Positions 17,262-25,914 of a DNA stretch of 41,095 nucleotides are shown here, in pieces. Source of the stretch: Flavobacteriaceae bacterium (GTDB taxonomy: Bacteria; Bacteroidota; Bacteroidia; Flavobacteriales; Flavobacteriaceae); contig JANTGS010000016.1 of NCBI GenBank assembly GCA_024762795.1, forward strand, positions 1-41,095. Direction: 5' to 3'. The notes under the pieces are model-generated. The model did not search any database, was not told the DNA's origin, and was given only the letters and a program-made list of their open reading frames with translations. A program made the translations under genes and the position numbers. Position 1 is the first letter of the stretch, and each line of letters starts with the position of its first letter.

Positions 17262-18614
17262 ATGATCAAGAATAATCCTAATTCAGAAAGTATTACTATT
17301 CCCTTAATGATCATTGCCGGACTATTTTTTATTTTTGGTTTTGTTATCTGGATCAATGGGGCATTGATCCCATTGATGACAACATTCCATGAGCTTACCC
17401 GGTCTCAGTCTTATCTGGTAGCTTCAACACCTTACATTTCTTTTGTGATAATGGCCTTACCTTCATCATGGATCCTTGGTAGAATTGGGTACAGAAAAGG
17501 GATGTCATTGGGCCTTTTTATTATGGCTCTGGGAGCATTGTTTTTTATACCGGCTGCATTGGCAGGAACCTATGGGGTTTTTTTATCAGGAATATTTATT
17601 CAGAGTGCCGGTATGACCCTGCTTCAGACTGCTGCCAATCCATATATTACCATGTTGGGGCCCATTGAGAGTGGAGCTAAGAGAATTGCAATCATGGGGA
17701 TGGCAAATAAAACAGCGGGTGCTTTAGCTTCTTTGATCTTTGGCACCTTGCTTTTATCAGGAATTGATCCTATGAAAGAACAATTACAAACAGCAGCCGA
17801 AGCAGAAAGAACAGTTTTATTAAATTCTATGGACGATAGTGTTTTTATTCTGTATCTGGTAATGGCCTTTGTTTTGTTTCTGTTAAGTCTTCTTATACGT
17901 GAAGCACCCCTGCCACATGTTGAGCCCGAAGCAGATAAACAGATTTTTGATGATGAGAATCCGAAGGTAAGTATCTTTCAGTTTCCACATCTATGGTTTG
18001 GGATATTGACCCTTTTTGTGTCTGTGGGTGCCGAAGTCATTGCAGGTGATTCAATCATCGCTTACGGAAATGCATTAGGTTTATCTCCCGAAAAGGCCGG
18101 ATTTTTTACAACGATGACGTTTATGGCTGTGCTTATAACCTATGCTTTCGGAGTAGTATTAATACCCAAATACATCCGGCAGAGAACAGCACTTACTTTT
18201 AGTGCAGTACTCGGGATAATTTTTACTTTGTGTATTCTTTTTACTACAGGATTTACTTCGGTAGTCTTTGCGGCTGCATTGGGAATTGCAAACGCACTTG
18301 TTTGGCCGGCTGTTTGGCCGCTAAGCTTACAGGGATTAGGAAGGTTTACTAAAACTGCTTCGGCTTTGCTGATTATGGCAATTTCAGGTGGAGCCATAAT
18401 TCCTTCTTTATTTCGAAGCCTGGTTGATGATAATAAATACTATCTGATGTTTGAAGGGATCAATGAAGCTGAGGCATTGTCAAGAGCTTCAACGAACAGT
18501 TACTGGATACTTTTACCCTGTTACATCATTATACTCTTTTTTGCCGTTTGGGGATATAAAATAAATCAGTGGAAAATAAGCGGGTATTTTCATATCGAAG
18601 CTCTCGCACGCTAA
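17262..18614 (+). CDS. FHS-family (FucP-like) sugar MFS transporter
   Basis: The 450-residue protein is highly hydrophobic throughout, consistent with 12 membrane helices. It carries features of the fucose:proton symporter (FucP/GluP) branch of the major facilitator superfamily: GFVIWINGALIPLM in helix 1, the loop motif GRIGYRKGMSLG, QTAANPYITMLGP in helix 4 to 5, and the second half with FVSVGAEVIAGDSII and NALVWPAVWPLSLQGLG. It would bring a monosaccharide or small sugar acid across the inner membrane. Which sugar cannot be told from the sequence. FHS members carry fucose, glucose, galactose, GlcNAc and others. It stands alone between two transcription ends, upstream of the acyl-CoA synthetase gene. 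Confidence 0.9.
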   Translation: MIKNNPNSESITIPLMIIAGLFFIFGFVIWINGALIPLMTTFHELTRSQSYLVASTPYISFVIMALPSSWILGRIGYRKGMSLGLFIMALGALFFIPAALAGTYGVFLSGIFIQSAGMTLLQTAANPYITMLGPIESGAKRIAIMGMANKTAGALASLIFGTLLLSGIDPMKEQLQTAAEAERTVLLNSMDDSVFILYLVMAFVLFLLSLLIREAPLPHVEPEADKQIFDDENPKVSIFQFPHLWFGILTLFVSVGAEVIAGDSIIAYGNALGLSPEKAGFFTTMTFMAVLITYAFGVVLIPKYIRQRTALTFSAVLGIIFTLCILFTTGFTSVVFAAALGIANALVWPAVWPLSLQGLGRFTKTASALLIMAISGGAIIPSLFRSLVDDNKYYLMFEGINEAEALSRASTNSYWILLPCYIIILFFAVWGYKINQWKISGYFHIEALAR

Positions 18615-18679
18615 TTAACTGAAAAAGACGGTCAGCATTCTTCTTTAAGGAAAAATCTTTTATATCTGTGGATGATTTC

Positions 18680-18710
18680 TTGTTTATAACAGATTTACTG
18701 TATAAATTTG
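18680..18710 (+). promoter_or_regulatory. Bacteroidota-type promoter of the acyl-CoA synthetase gene
   Basis: TTG at 18680-18682 and an exact TAnnTTTG element (TAAATTTG, 18703-18710) are separated by 20 bases, which is the sigma-ABfr layout. The start codon at 18736 lies 25 bases further, leaving a short leader. Confidence 0.55.
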
Positions 18711-18735
18711 GTTGACTATATAAAATTATAAATTC

Positions 18736-20505
18736 ATGAAAGAAATAACACACGATGCACAAAAATTCTTTGATCTTAGAGATTTTATTTTAAATGTAGA
18801 ATCATATGAAGACGCGGTAGAGAGTTTTAAGTGGCCAAGGATCACCAAATTTAACTGGGCTCTGGATGTTTTTGATGTTATAGCCGAAGGAAATACAAAA
18901 CCGGCTTTGATCTTTTCTGATGTTGACGGCGGAGAAGAAATTGTAACCTATGACGAGATGATGAAATGTTCAAATCGCGTTGCAAACCTACTCAACGATA
19001 TTGGATTATCAAAAGGAGACCGGGTCATGCTTATGATGGATGCCTCAGTTGAGATCTATGTGTTATTTCTGGGGATCATGAAAGCAGGAGGGGTTATTAT
19101 TCCCGCATCGACACTTTTATCTCCTAAAGATGTGTCAGACAGGATTATTCGTGGAGATGTCAAATTTGTAGCAGCACATAATAAGTATGTTGAACGTGTT
19201 GACGAGGCCGGGGAGGCGCTGTACAGATTAAAAGGTCTGATCTGTATTAAACCTGATCATGAAGATTGTGAATGTGAGACCAAAGAGAATATTCCCTGCT
19301 GGATCGATTATAATGATCATTTAAAATATGATGAAGTATTTGAAAGTAATTTTATCACTTTCTCATCCGACACATTGTTTATGTTCTTTACTTCCGGAAC
19401 CACTTCAAAACCCAAACTGGTTATGCATCCGCATCATTATCCTTTGGGTCATCTGACTACCATGTACTGGCTCGATCTTAAACCTGATGATGTTCACTAC
19501 AATATCAGTTCTCCCGGATGGGCAAAATTTATATGGAGTAGTTTTCTGGCTCCCTGGAATGCAGGATGTACTGCTTTTACACTTAAATACAATCAGTTCG
19601 ATCCTGATCAGGTTCTGGATGCCATGGAGAAATACAAGATAACCAGTTTATGTGCTCCGTTAAGTGTTTGGAAACTTTTTGGAAACAGAGATTTTTCTAA
19701 ATATAATTTCTCCCTAAAAAAAATGGTCAGTGCCGGAGAACCTGTTAATCCAGAGATCAGTAAAATGGCAAAAGACCTTACCGGAATAGAATTAAGGGAA
19801 GGATACGGACAAACAGAAACAACGGCAATGGTGGGTACTTTTCCCGGTATGAAAATCAAACCGGGTTCTATAGGGAAAGTAGCTCCCGGTTACGAAGTTA
19901 AGATACTCAATGCAAGGCTTGATGAGGTCAAACCCGGAGAAGATGGCCAGATCTGTTGTGCTACCTATCCAACAAAACCACTGGGATTACTTACTTCTTA
20001 TGAAGATGCCAACAGGAATAAGGATATTTTTAAAGGAGGCTGGTACCTTACCGGAGATACTGCTTTTATGGATGAGGAGGGTTATATCAATTTTGTAGGT
20101 CGTGTGGATGATGTATTCAAGAGCCTGGATTATCGTATCAGTCCTTTCGAAGTGGAAAGTGAGATCATTGAAAATCAGGCCATTCTTGAAGTTGGGGTTA
20201 TTCCTACAGTTGATATAAAAGATCGGATTGTTCCCAAAGCATTTATTGTTTTAAATCAGGAATATACCCCCAACCGTAAAATGGCGCTTGAACTTTTCCG
20301 TTTTATCCGGGATCATATAGCACCTTATAAACGACCTCGATCTATTGAATTTATGGATGAATTTCCAAAGACCATCAGTTCTAAAGTGATGAGAAAGGAT
20401 TTGAGGGCTTATGACGAAATGTTGAAAAAGGAAGGAAAAACCGGTGAATTTGAATTCTTTGAATCGGATTTTGCAAAAGAACTTAACCTTCGTAGAAGAA
20501 AATAA
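18736..20505 (+). CDS. Acyl-CoA synthetase, AMP-forming (medium-chain/acetyl-CoA synthetase-like)
   Basis: The 589-residue protein is an ANL-superfamily ligase. It has the P-loop TSGTTSKPK at residues 219-227, then NISSPGWAKFIWSSFLAPW, the adenylate-binding YGQTET, the ribose-binding YLTGDTAFMDEEGYINFVGR, and the C-terminal catalytic lysine region SSKVMRKDLR. The long ISSPGWAK segment is typical of the medium-chain acyl-CoA synthetase (MACS) branch. The reaction is carboxylate + ATP + CoA to acyl-CoA + AMP + PPi in the cytoplasm. The acid is unknown. Being beside lutABC and a sugar symporter it could deal with a short acid from sugar breakdown, but it has its own promoter and terminator, so no operon link is shown. 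Confidence 0.88.
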   Translation: MKEITHDAQKFFDLRDFILNVESYEDAVESFKWPRITKFNWALDVFDVIAEGNTKPALIFSDVDGGEEIVTYDEMMKCSNRVANLLNDIGLSKGDRVMLMMDASVEIYVLFLGIMKAGGVIIPASTLLSPKDVSDRIIRGDVKFVAAHNKYVERVDEAGEALYRLKGLICIKPDHEDCECETKENIPCWIDYNDHLKYDEVFESNFITFSSDTLFMFFTSGTTSKPKLVMHPHHYPLGHLTTMYWLDLKPDDVHYNISSPGWAKFIWSSFLAPWNAGCTAFTLKYNQFDPDQVLDAMEKYKITSLCAPLSVWKLFGNRDFSKYNFSLKKMVSAGEPVNPEISKMAKDLTGIELREGYGQTETTAMVGTFPGMKIKPGSIGKVAPGYEVKILNARLDEVKPGEDGQICCATYPTKPLGLLTSYEDANRNKDIFKGGWYLTGDTAFMDEEGYINFVGRVDDVFKSLDYRISPFEVESEIIENQAILEVGVIPTVDIKDRIVPKAFIVLNQEYTPNRKMALELFRFIRDHIAPYKRPRSIEFMDEFPKTISSKVMRKDLRAYDEMLKKEGKTGEFEFFESDFAKELNLRRRK

Positions 20506-20514
20506 TTATAAAGA

Positions 20515-20544
20515 AAAGGGATTTGAATAAAGATCCCTTTTTTT
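20515..20544 (+). terminator. Rho-independent terminator
   Basis: AAAGGGAT and ATCCCTTT form an 8-bp stem with a 10-base loop, followed directly by a T run. It lies 10 bases after the acyl-CoA synthetase stop and separates this gene from lutABC. Confidence 0.8.
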
Positions 20545-20609
20545 AGTGCATGTTTATTTTGGATACAGATAAGTAAGATTTATATATTCTAAAACCGATA
20601 TTTCATGGG

Positions 20610-20617
20610 TATATTTG
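20610..20617 (+). promoter_or_regulatory. Candidate -7 element of lutABC
   Basis: TATATTTG is an exact match to TAnnTTTG and lies 48 bases before the lutA start, downstream of the preceding terminator. No good TTG is seen at -33, so a weak or activator-dependent promoter is possible. Confidence 0.4.
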
Positions 20618-20654
20618 CTTTACAATAGACAGAAGCATCACTTCTTTTTAAAAA

Positions 20655-20669
20655 ATGAATAAAATTTGA
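20655..20669 (+). other. Four-codon upstream reading frame overlapping the lutA start
   Basis: ATG AAT AAA ATT TGA starts at 20655, and its TGA (20667-20669) overlaps the TTG start of lutA (20666-20668) as TTGA. This resembles the ATGA stop-start overlaps used between lutA/lutB and lutB/lutC and could couple translation of the weak TTG start. It may also be chance. Confidence 0.3.
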
Positions 20670-21406
20670 AAATAGCACTTTCCATTCCGTGTTTTATCGA
20701 TCAGTTCTATCCGCAGGTAGGAGTTGCGGCTGTGGAACTTCTTGAAAAACTGAATATTGATTTTGAAGTTCCAAAAAATCAAACCTGTTGCGGACAGCCC
20801 ATGGCAAATTCGGGCTATGAGAATGAGGCCATAAAAACCTACCATCATTTTGTCAATCTTTTTAAAGATTATGATAAAACCGTGATGATCTCAGGAAGCT
20901 GTACCCATCATGTACAACACAATTACACCCATATTGAACAAACAAATGAGGTGAAGAATGTCCGTAATAATATTGAGGATATCAGTCAGTTTCTTTTAAA
21001 TCATTATATCGATGAGATCGGTCCGGTACATTTTCCACACAGGATAGCTTTACATACCGGGTGTCATAGTTTGCGCGGACAGCGTTTCGGGACTTCTTCT
21101 GAATTGGTAACAGAAAAAAAGACAGGCCTGGAAGGTATGTTAAAACATGTTACAGGTGTTGAGCTTGTTCCTTTAAGCCGGCCAAATGAGTGCTGTGGTT
21201 TTGGAGGAACCTTTTCAGTGGTACATGAGGCCATTTCCATAAAAATGGGTAGAGATAAACTCAATGATGTTCAGGATAAGGAAATAGAATATCTTATCAG
21301 TAACGATATGTCCTGTTTGATGCATCTGGAAGGAATCATTAAAAAAGAACACCGAAATATCAAGGTGGCCCATATTTTAGAACTCTTAAACGGTAGTATA
21401 AAATGA
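20666..21406 (+). CDS. lutA: L-lactate oxidation subunit LutA (CCG-domain Fe-S protein)
   Basis: The 246-residue protein has two cysteine-rich CCG domains: TCCGQPMANSGYE (Cys41, Cys42) with SGSCTHH, and TGCHSLRG with NECCGFGGTFSV (Cys176, Cys177). This is the pattern of LutA/YkgE proteins, which work with LutB and LutC to oxidise L-lactate to pyruvate in the cytoplasm. The start is TTG. The family begins MKxALxxPCxIDQFYPQVG, which matches LKIALSIPCFIDQFYPQVG from this codon, and no in-frame ATG serves. Its stop overlaps the lutB start (ATGA). Length is normal. In Bacteroidota that degrade rhamnose or fucose, lactate can arise from the sugar, which suits the neighbouring operon. Confidence 0.92.
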   Translation: MKIALSIPCFIDQFYPQVGVAAVELLEKLNIDFEVPKNQTCCGQPMANSGYENEAIKTYHHFVNLFKDYDKTVMISGSCTHHVQHNYTHIEQTNEVKNVRNNIEDISQFLLNHYIDEIGPVHFPHRIALHTGCHSLRGQRFGTSSELVTEKKTGLEGMLKHVTGVELVPLSRPNECCGFGGTFSVVHEAISIKMGRDKLNDVQDKEIEYLISNDMSCLMHLEGIIKKEHRNIKVAHILELLNGSIK

Positions 21407-22770
21407 GAGGATCTATAAAAGATAACAGCGAGGTATTCCTTAAAAATGAAGAAAGGACCAACTGGCATGATAAAGCCTTATGGTTTGTCAGGGAAAAGCG
21501 TGATCTGGCTGCGAAATCGATACCAGAATGGGAGCAGTTAAGAGAAAAAGCAAGCGCTGTTAAAATGCATACACTTTCAAATTTAGACCAGTATTTGATC
21601 GAATTTGAAGAAAATGCCTTAAAAAATGGTGTAAAGGTTCACTGGGCTAAAGATGGTGAAGAGCACAACAGGATCATTGAAGAGATCTTACAGAGCCATC
21701 AGGTAAAAAAGGTGGTAAAAAGTAAGTCGATGCTGACCGAAGAATGTCATCTGAATCCGCATCTGGAATCCAAAGGGATCGAGGTGATCGACACCGATCT
21801 TGGAGAACGGATCATTCAGTTGAAAAAAGAACCTCCCAGTCATATTGTAATGCCGGCAATTCATTTAAAGAAAGAAGAAGTAAGTGAACTTTTTCATGAA
21901 AAATGGAATACGGAAAAGGGTAATAATGATCCGGTCTATTTAACCTATCAGGCCCGCCTGTCTCTGCGGAAAGATTTTTTAACGGCGGATGCGGCAATAA
22001 CCGGTGTAAATTTCGCTGTAGCGGAAACCGGGGAAGTGGTGGTTTGCACCAATGAAGGTAATGCCGATGTGGGAACCCATATTGCTCCTTTGCAGATTCA
22101 CTCGATGGGTATAGAGAAACTTATTCCTCAAAGGGAACATCTGGGCATCTTTACACGAATGCTTGCCAGAAGCGCTACCGGGCAACCTGTTACCGTTTAT
22201 ACTTCTCATTTCAGGAAGCCAAAAAAAGAAGGTGAAATGCATATCGTTTTGGTAGATAATAAGCGTTCTGAACGACTTTCGAAGGAGAAATACTGGACAT
22301 CGCTTAAATGTATCCGTTGTGGTGCCTGTATGAATACCTGTCCGATCTACCGGAGAAGTGGAGGCCACAGTTATGAGGCTACCATTCCGGGTCCAATAGG
22401 ATCAATACTGGCTCCGAACCTTGATACCGAAAAGTATTCCGATCTGCCTTTTGCTTCCACACTTTGCGGATCCTGTAGTGATGTTTGTCCGGTAAAGATC
22501 AATATTCATGAACAATTGTTTTTCTGGCGTCAGGATATAGGCAGGAGTAATGTATTGCCAAAAAGTAAAAAAATTTCCATGAAGATCATGGCGGGTGTTT
22601 TAGGAAATCCGGCGGTGTATAAGATGTTCGGTAAAATGATGCGGATTTCATTAAAACTATTGCCCTCGTCTATTTTTGAGAATAAATTGAATACCTGGGC
22701 AAAGAACAGAAAAATGATGGAAGCTCCAAAAGAAAGTTTTCAGGAATGGTACCAAAAAAGAAAAAAATGA
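21403..22770 (+). CDS. lutB: L-lactate oxidation subunit LutB (4Fe-4S protein)
   Basis: The 455-residue protein has an N-terminal LUD domain. It includes the typical stretch FAVAETGEVVVCTNEGNAD, where LUD proteins share a nucleotide-like binding fold. A ferredoxin-like part follows with two cluster motifs: Cys303/306/309/313 in CIRCGACMNTCP and Cys355/358/362 in CGSCSDVCP. This is the electron-transfer core of the LutABC lactate oxidase. It overlaps lutA by four bases and lutC by four bases, so the three are translated as one unit. All cluster cysteines are present. Length is close to that of Bacillus LutB. Confidence 0.94.
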   Translation: MRGSIKDNSEVFLKNEERTNWHDKALWFVREKRDLAAKSIPEWEQLREKASAVKMHTLSNLDQYLIEFEENALKNGVKVHWAKDGEEHNRIIEEILQSHQVKKVVKSKSMLTEECHLNPHLESKGIEVIDTDLGERIIQLKKEPPSHIVMPAIHLKKEEVSELFHEKWNTEKGNNDPVYLTYQARLSLRKDFLTADAAITGVNFAVAETGEVVVCTNEGNADVGTHIAPLQIHSMGIEKLIPQREHLGIFTRMLARSATGQPVTVYTSHFRKPKKEGEMHIVLVDNKRSERLSKEKYWTSLKCIRCGACMNTCPIYRRSGGHSYEATIPGPIGSILAPNLDTEKYSDLPFASTLCGSCSDVCPVKINIHEQLFFWRQDIGRSNVLPKSKKISMKIMAGVLGNPAVYKMFGKMMRISLKLLPSSIFENKLNTWAKNRKMMEAPKESFQEWYQKRKK

Positions 22771-23357
22771 GCCGGAAAGAGATCTTAGAAAATATTGCAA
22801 GAAATAAACCTTCCGGGGAATATAAATTACCTGATCTTACCATCAGACCACAGGAAGGTAAAGTTGATGAATTGTTTGAGGAAATGATGCCAAAGGTTAG
22901 TGCTAAATTTGAAAAAGCAAAAGATTATTCTGCTGTTGCAGAAATAATTAGGAAGCATTTTCCCGGAGATATTCGCATTGTAAACCTTATTGAAAAAGTA
23001 AAAATTCCGGGTATCAATGTTTCAAAACTGAAAAATATCAAAGAACTTAACCTCCTCGATCTTGCCATCATCAAAGGAGATCTGGCTGTGGCTGAAAACG
23101 GAGCGATCTGGGTTTCTGATCAAAATCTACCACACAGAATTCTTCCCTTTATCTGTGAAAATCTGATCTTGGTGATTGATAAAAAGAATATCGTAAACAA
23201 TATGCATGAGGTTTACCGGTTGCAAAACAATCTGGATTACAATTACGGAGTTTTTATTGCCGGGCCTTCTAAAACAGCAGATATTGAACAATCCCTCGTG
23301 GTGGGAGCTCAGGGGCCAAGAAATATGTTGGTGATTTTAGTGGAAAATCAAGCTTAA
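22767..23357 (+). CDS. lutC: L-lactate oxidation subunit LutC (LUD domain)
   Basis: From ATG 22767 the protein has 196 residues and overlaps the lutB stop as ATGA. A start at 22746 would add seven lysine-rich residues and a longer overlap, so I prefer 22767. It is a single LUD domain (formerly DUF162) with GDLAVAENGAIWVSDQNLPH and the end FIAGPSKTADIEQSLVVGAQ GPR, as in LutC/YkgG. It completes the lactate-oxidising complex. About 96 bases separate it from the next gene, and these hold the palindrome at 23404-23419. No obvious terminator follows it. Confidence 0.9.
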   Translation: MSRKEILENIARNKPSGEYKLPDLTIRPQEGKVDELFEEMMPKVSAKFEKAKDYSAVAEIIRKHFPGDIRIVNLIEKVKIPGINVSKLKNIKELNLLDLAIIKGDLAVAENGAIWVSDQNLPHRILPFICENLILVIDKKNIVNNMHEVYRLQNNLDYNYGVFIAGPSKTADIEQSLVVGAQGPRNMLVILVENQA

Positions 23358-23403
23358 TTTTGTGATTTAAATTGTAATTTTAAAAAGATTTAAACAAAAA
23401 ACT

Positions 23404-23419
23404 ATACAATCGATTGTAT
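23404..23419. promoter_or_regulatory. Probable LacI-family operator
   Basis: ATACAATCGATTGTAT is a perfect 16-bp palindrome with a central CG, the usual shape of LacI/GalR-family operators. It lies 34 bases before the GH78-like start and directly upstream of a -7-like TATATTTT at 23424-23431, so a bound repressor would block the promoter. A LacI-family gene is the second gene downstream. I found no second copy elsewhere in the window. Confidence 0.65.
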
Positions 23420-23453
23420 TTTTTATATTTTAGCGGTAAATTTCATTAAAATT

Positions 23454-25868
23454 ATGGGTCCAACTTTTATAAATAGGTTAAAAAGATTATTTTTAATATT
23501 TCTGATCAGTATAACGTTTCTAAGTTATGCACAGGAATCTCCCGTCAGGATCAACTATGAAGGGAAGGATTTTACCCAGTTGAAACATACCTGGACAGCT
23601 CAATGGATTACGCATCCCACCGAATCTACGCTTGATTCCAGGGTATTTTTATTTAGAAGAGATTTTGATTTAAAAACCACTCCCAAAAAATTTGTTATTT
23701 ATGTATCGGCCGATAACAGATACCGGCTTTATGTAAATGGTAAATATATCATTTCCGGTCCGTCCTCTTCGGATATCAATCATTATCGTTATGAAAGTCT
23801 TGATATTGCAAAAAGTTTAAAACCTGGTAAAAACACCATCGCTGCTGAAGTGGTCAATTTTGGAGAATACAGAAAAGTATCTTCCATGACGTTTCAAACT
23901 GCATTTATCATGCAGGGAGACAAGAATAATCCGGTAGACATCAATACGAGTAGTAAAAGTAAATGGAAAGTGATCAACGATTCCCGTTTTAAGAGCATTC
24001 CCTTTGTAAGTGATTCTTTAAGGGGGTATTACGCTGCTGGTCCGGGAGAAAAAAGAACTGATGCTAAGAATTTAAAGAACTGGAATTTAGTTGATTTTAA
24101 TGATTCTAATTGGTTAAAGCCCAAGGCCGGAACTGTAGAGTTTGCAGTGGGAAGAGGTTTCCTTTTCGGAAGCACCTGGTATCTGGTTCCCCGTACAATT
24201 CCTTTTATGGAAGAAACCCAACAGAGATTTGGCAGGATTGCACGTTCTGAAGGAATAAAGCTTAATGATGATTTTATCAGAGGAAATGGCTCTTTGATCA
24301 TACCTGAAAATAAAAAAGTAAGTATTCTGATCGATCAGACCCATCATACCATAGGCCACCCCGAAATGCATTATTCCGGAGGAAAAGGGAGTACAATAAA
24401 AATTACCTATTCAGAGGCGATGTACGATAAAGACTGGAAAAAAGGAAACAGAAATGTGGTGGAAGGAAAACAAATTTTAGGTTATTACGATGTTATTGAA
24501 CCGGATGGCTCAAAGAACAATTTTTTTAAACCTTTCGGACAAAAAACCTATCGTTTTATCCAGTTGGATATTACCACTAAGAATGAACCTTTAGAGATCA
24601 TGGATTATTACGGGGTCTATACGGCCTATCCGTTTAAGGAAAATGCAAAATTTGAGACCGGAAATCAGAAACTGGACCAGATCTGGGATACTGCCTGGCG
24701 CACTTTGAGAAACTCATCCGTTGAGAATTTTATCGACCCCTATTATGAGCAATTGCAGTATGTGGGAGATTCAAGGATTGAAGCTTTGGTCTCCATAGCG
24801 GTTGACGGGGATGACAGGTTGATGCGAAAGGCCATTGAGATGTTTGATAATTCACGTTTGCCTTTGGGATTGACCCAAAGCAGATATCCTTCATATATTG
24901 TGCAGATTATTCCCACCTATTCTTTGATCTGGATCGATATGATCCACGATTATCATATTTTCAGGAATGATGATGAATTTGTAAAACGTTTTCTTCCCGG
25001 AATGGAAACTGTTTTAAACTGGTGGACAGCTAAAGTAGATGAAAAAGGAATGCCAACAGGGATGGAATGGTGGAATTTTACCGATTGGAGTAAAGAGTTT
25101 CACAATGGAATTCCCGATGGGGCAGATGATGGATACTCAGCTTCTATAGCCTTGCAGTTTGTTCACACTCTTCAAAATGCGGAACAGATTTATTCAGATC
25201 TTGAAATGCAGGAAGAGGCCAAAAAGTGTGATCTTTTACAACAAAGAATTATAAAAAGTGTACTGCAAAACTGCTATGTGCCTTCAAGAGGATTGATTGC
25301 AGAAACTCCGCACAAAAAGTTTTTTTCTCAACATACCAATCTGATGGCCATTTTAACAAATGCTGTACCCAAAAAAGATCAAAAGGCCTTGATGAATAAA
25401 ATATTGAACGATAAAGATCTGATTCAAACAACGATCTATTATAAGTTCTATCTTTTTAATGCTTTACAAAAAGCAGGATTGGGAGATGAATACCTCAATT
25501 TATTACAGAACTGGACCAGTCAGCTGGATCAGGGGTTGACTACTTTTGCAGAAACCGATATGGATCCCCGTAGTGAATGTCATGCCTGGAGTGCTTCTCC
25601 TGACTTTCATTTTCTCACTTTGGTAGCCGGAATTCGCCCTGCCTCCAGGAATTTTAAAAAGATCAGTATCGAACCCAATCCGGGTGACCTGGAAAAATTA
25701 TATGTCAAAATGCCTCATCCAAACGGATTTGTTGAAATGAGACTTGAATATAAAGGAGAAAAGATCAGAGGAGAGGTGATTTTACCCAAAGGAACCACAG
25801 GAACTTTTAAATGGAAAGGTAAACAGATCGAATTAAAGGAAGGAAGTCAAAAAATAGAGTTTAAATGA
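23454..25868 (+). CDS. GH78-like alpha-L-rhamnosidase
   Basis: The 804-residue protein has a signal peptide ending near LSYAQ, so it acts in the periplasm or beyond. An N-terminal beta domain includes TAQWITHPTES and YVSADNRYRLYVNGKYIISGP, typical of the first module of rhamnosidases. The (alpha/alpha)6 catalytic domain contains DPYYEQLQYVGDSRIEALVS, in which Glu432 and Asp439 have the seven-residue spacing of the GH78 acid pair. Further conserved parts are SRYPSYIVQIIPTYSLIW and ETDMDPRSECHAWSASP. The C-terminal beta-sandwich ends the protein. The expected reaction is release of terminal alpha-L-rhamnose, although related families with this fold act on other sugars. It is first in the presumed LacI-controlled operon, 46 bases before lacI. 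Confidence 0.82.
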   Translation: MGPTFINRLKRLFLIFLISITFLSYAQESPVRINYEGKDFTQLKHTWTAQWITHPTESTLDSRVFLFRRDFDLKTTPKKFVIYVSADNRYRLYVNGKYIISGPSSSDINHYRYESLDIAKSLKPGKNTIAAEVVNFGEYRKVSSMTFQTAFIMQGDKNNPVDINTSSKSKWKVINDSRFKSIPFVSDSLRGYYAAGPGEKRTDAKNLKNWNLVDFNDSNWLKPKAGTVEFAVGRGFLFGSTWYLVPRTIPFMEETQQRFGRIARSEGIKLNDDFIRGNGSLIIPENKKVSILIDQTHHTIGHPEMHYSGGKGSTIKITYSEAMYDKDWKKGNRNVVEGKQILGYYDVIEPDGSKNNFFKPFGQKTYRFIQLDITTKNEPLEIMDYYGVYTAYPFKENAKFETGNQKLDQIWDTAWRTLRNSSVENFIDPYYEQLQYVGDSRIEALVSIAVDGDDRLMRKAIEMFDNSRLPLGLTQSRYPSYIVQIIPTYSLIWIDMIHDYHIFRNDDEFVKRFLPGMETVLNWWTAKVDEKGMPTGMEWWNFTDWSKEFHNGIPDGADDGYSASIALQFVHTLQNAEQIYSDLEMQEEAKKCDLLQQRIIKSVLQNCYVPSRGLIAETPHKKFFSQHTNLMAILTNAVPKKDQKALMNKILNDKDLIQTTIYYKFYLFNALQKAGLGDEYLNLLQNWTSQLDQGLTTFAETDMDPRSECHAWSASPDFHFLTLVAGIRPASRNFKKISIEPNPGDLEKLYVKMPHPNGFVEMRLEYKGEKIRGEVILPKGTTGTFKWKGKQIELKEGSQKIEFK

Positions 25869-25914
25869 TTTTTTTCTTTGTGGATATTATTTAAATAAAC
25901 AACAACCGACCACC

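Noticed and set aside
22746..22766. Earlier ATG for lutC
   Set aside because: The later ATG at 22767 gives the ATGA overlap seen at lutA/lutB and removes a lysine-rich stub.
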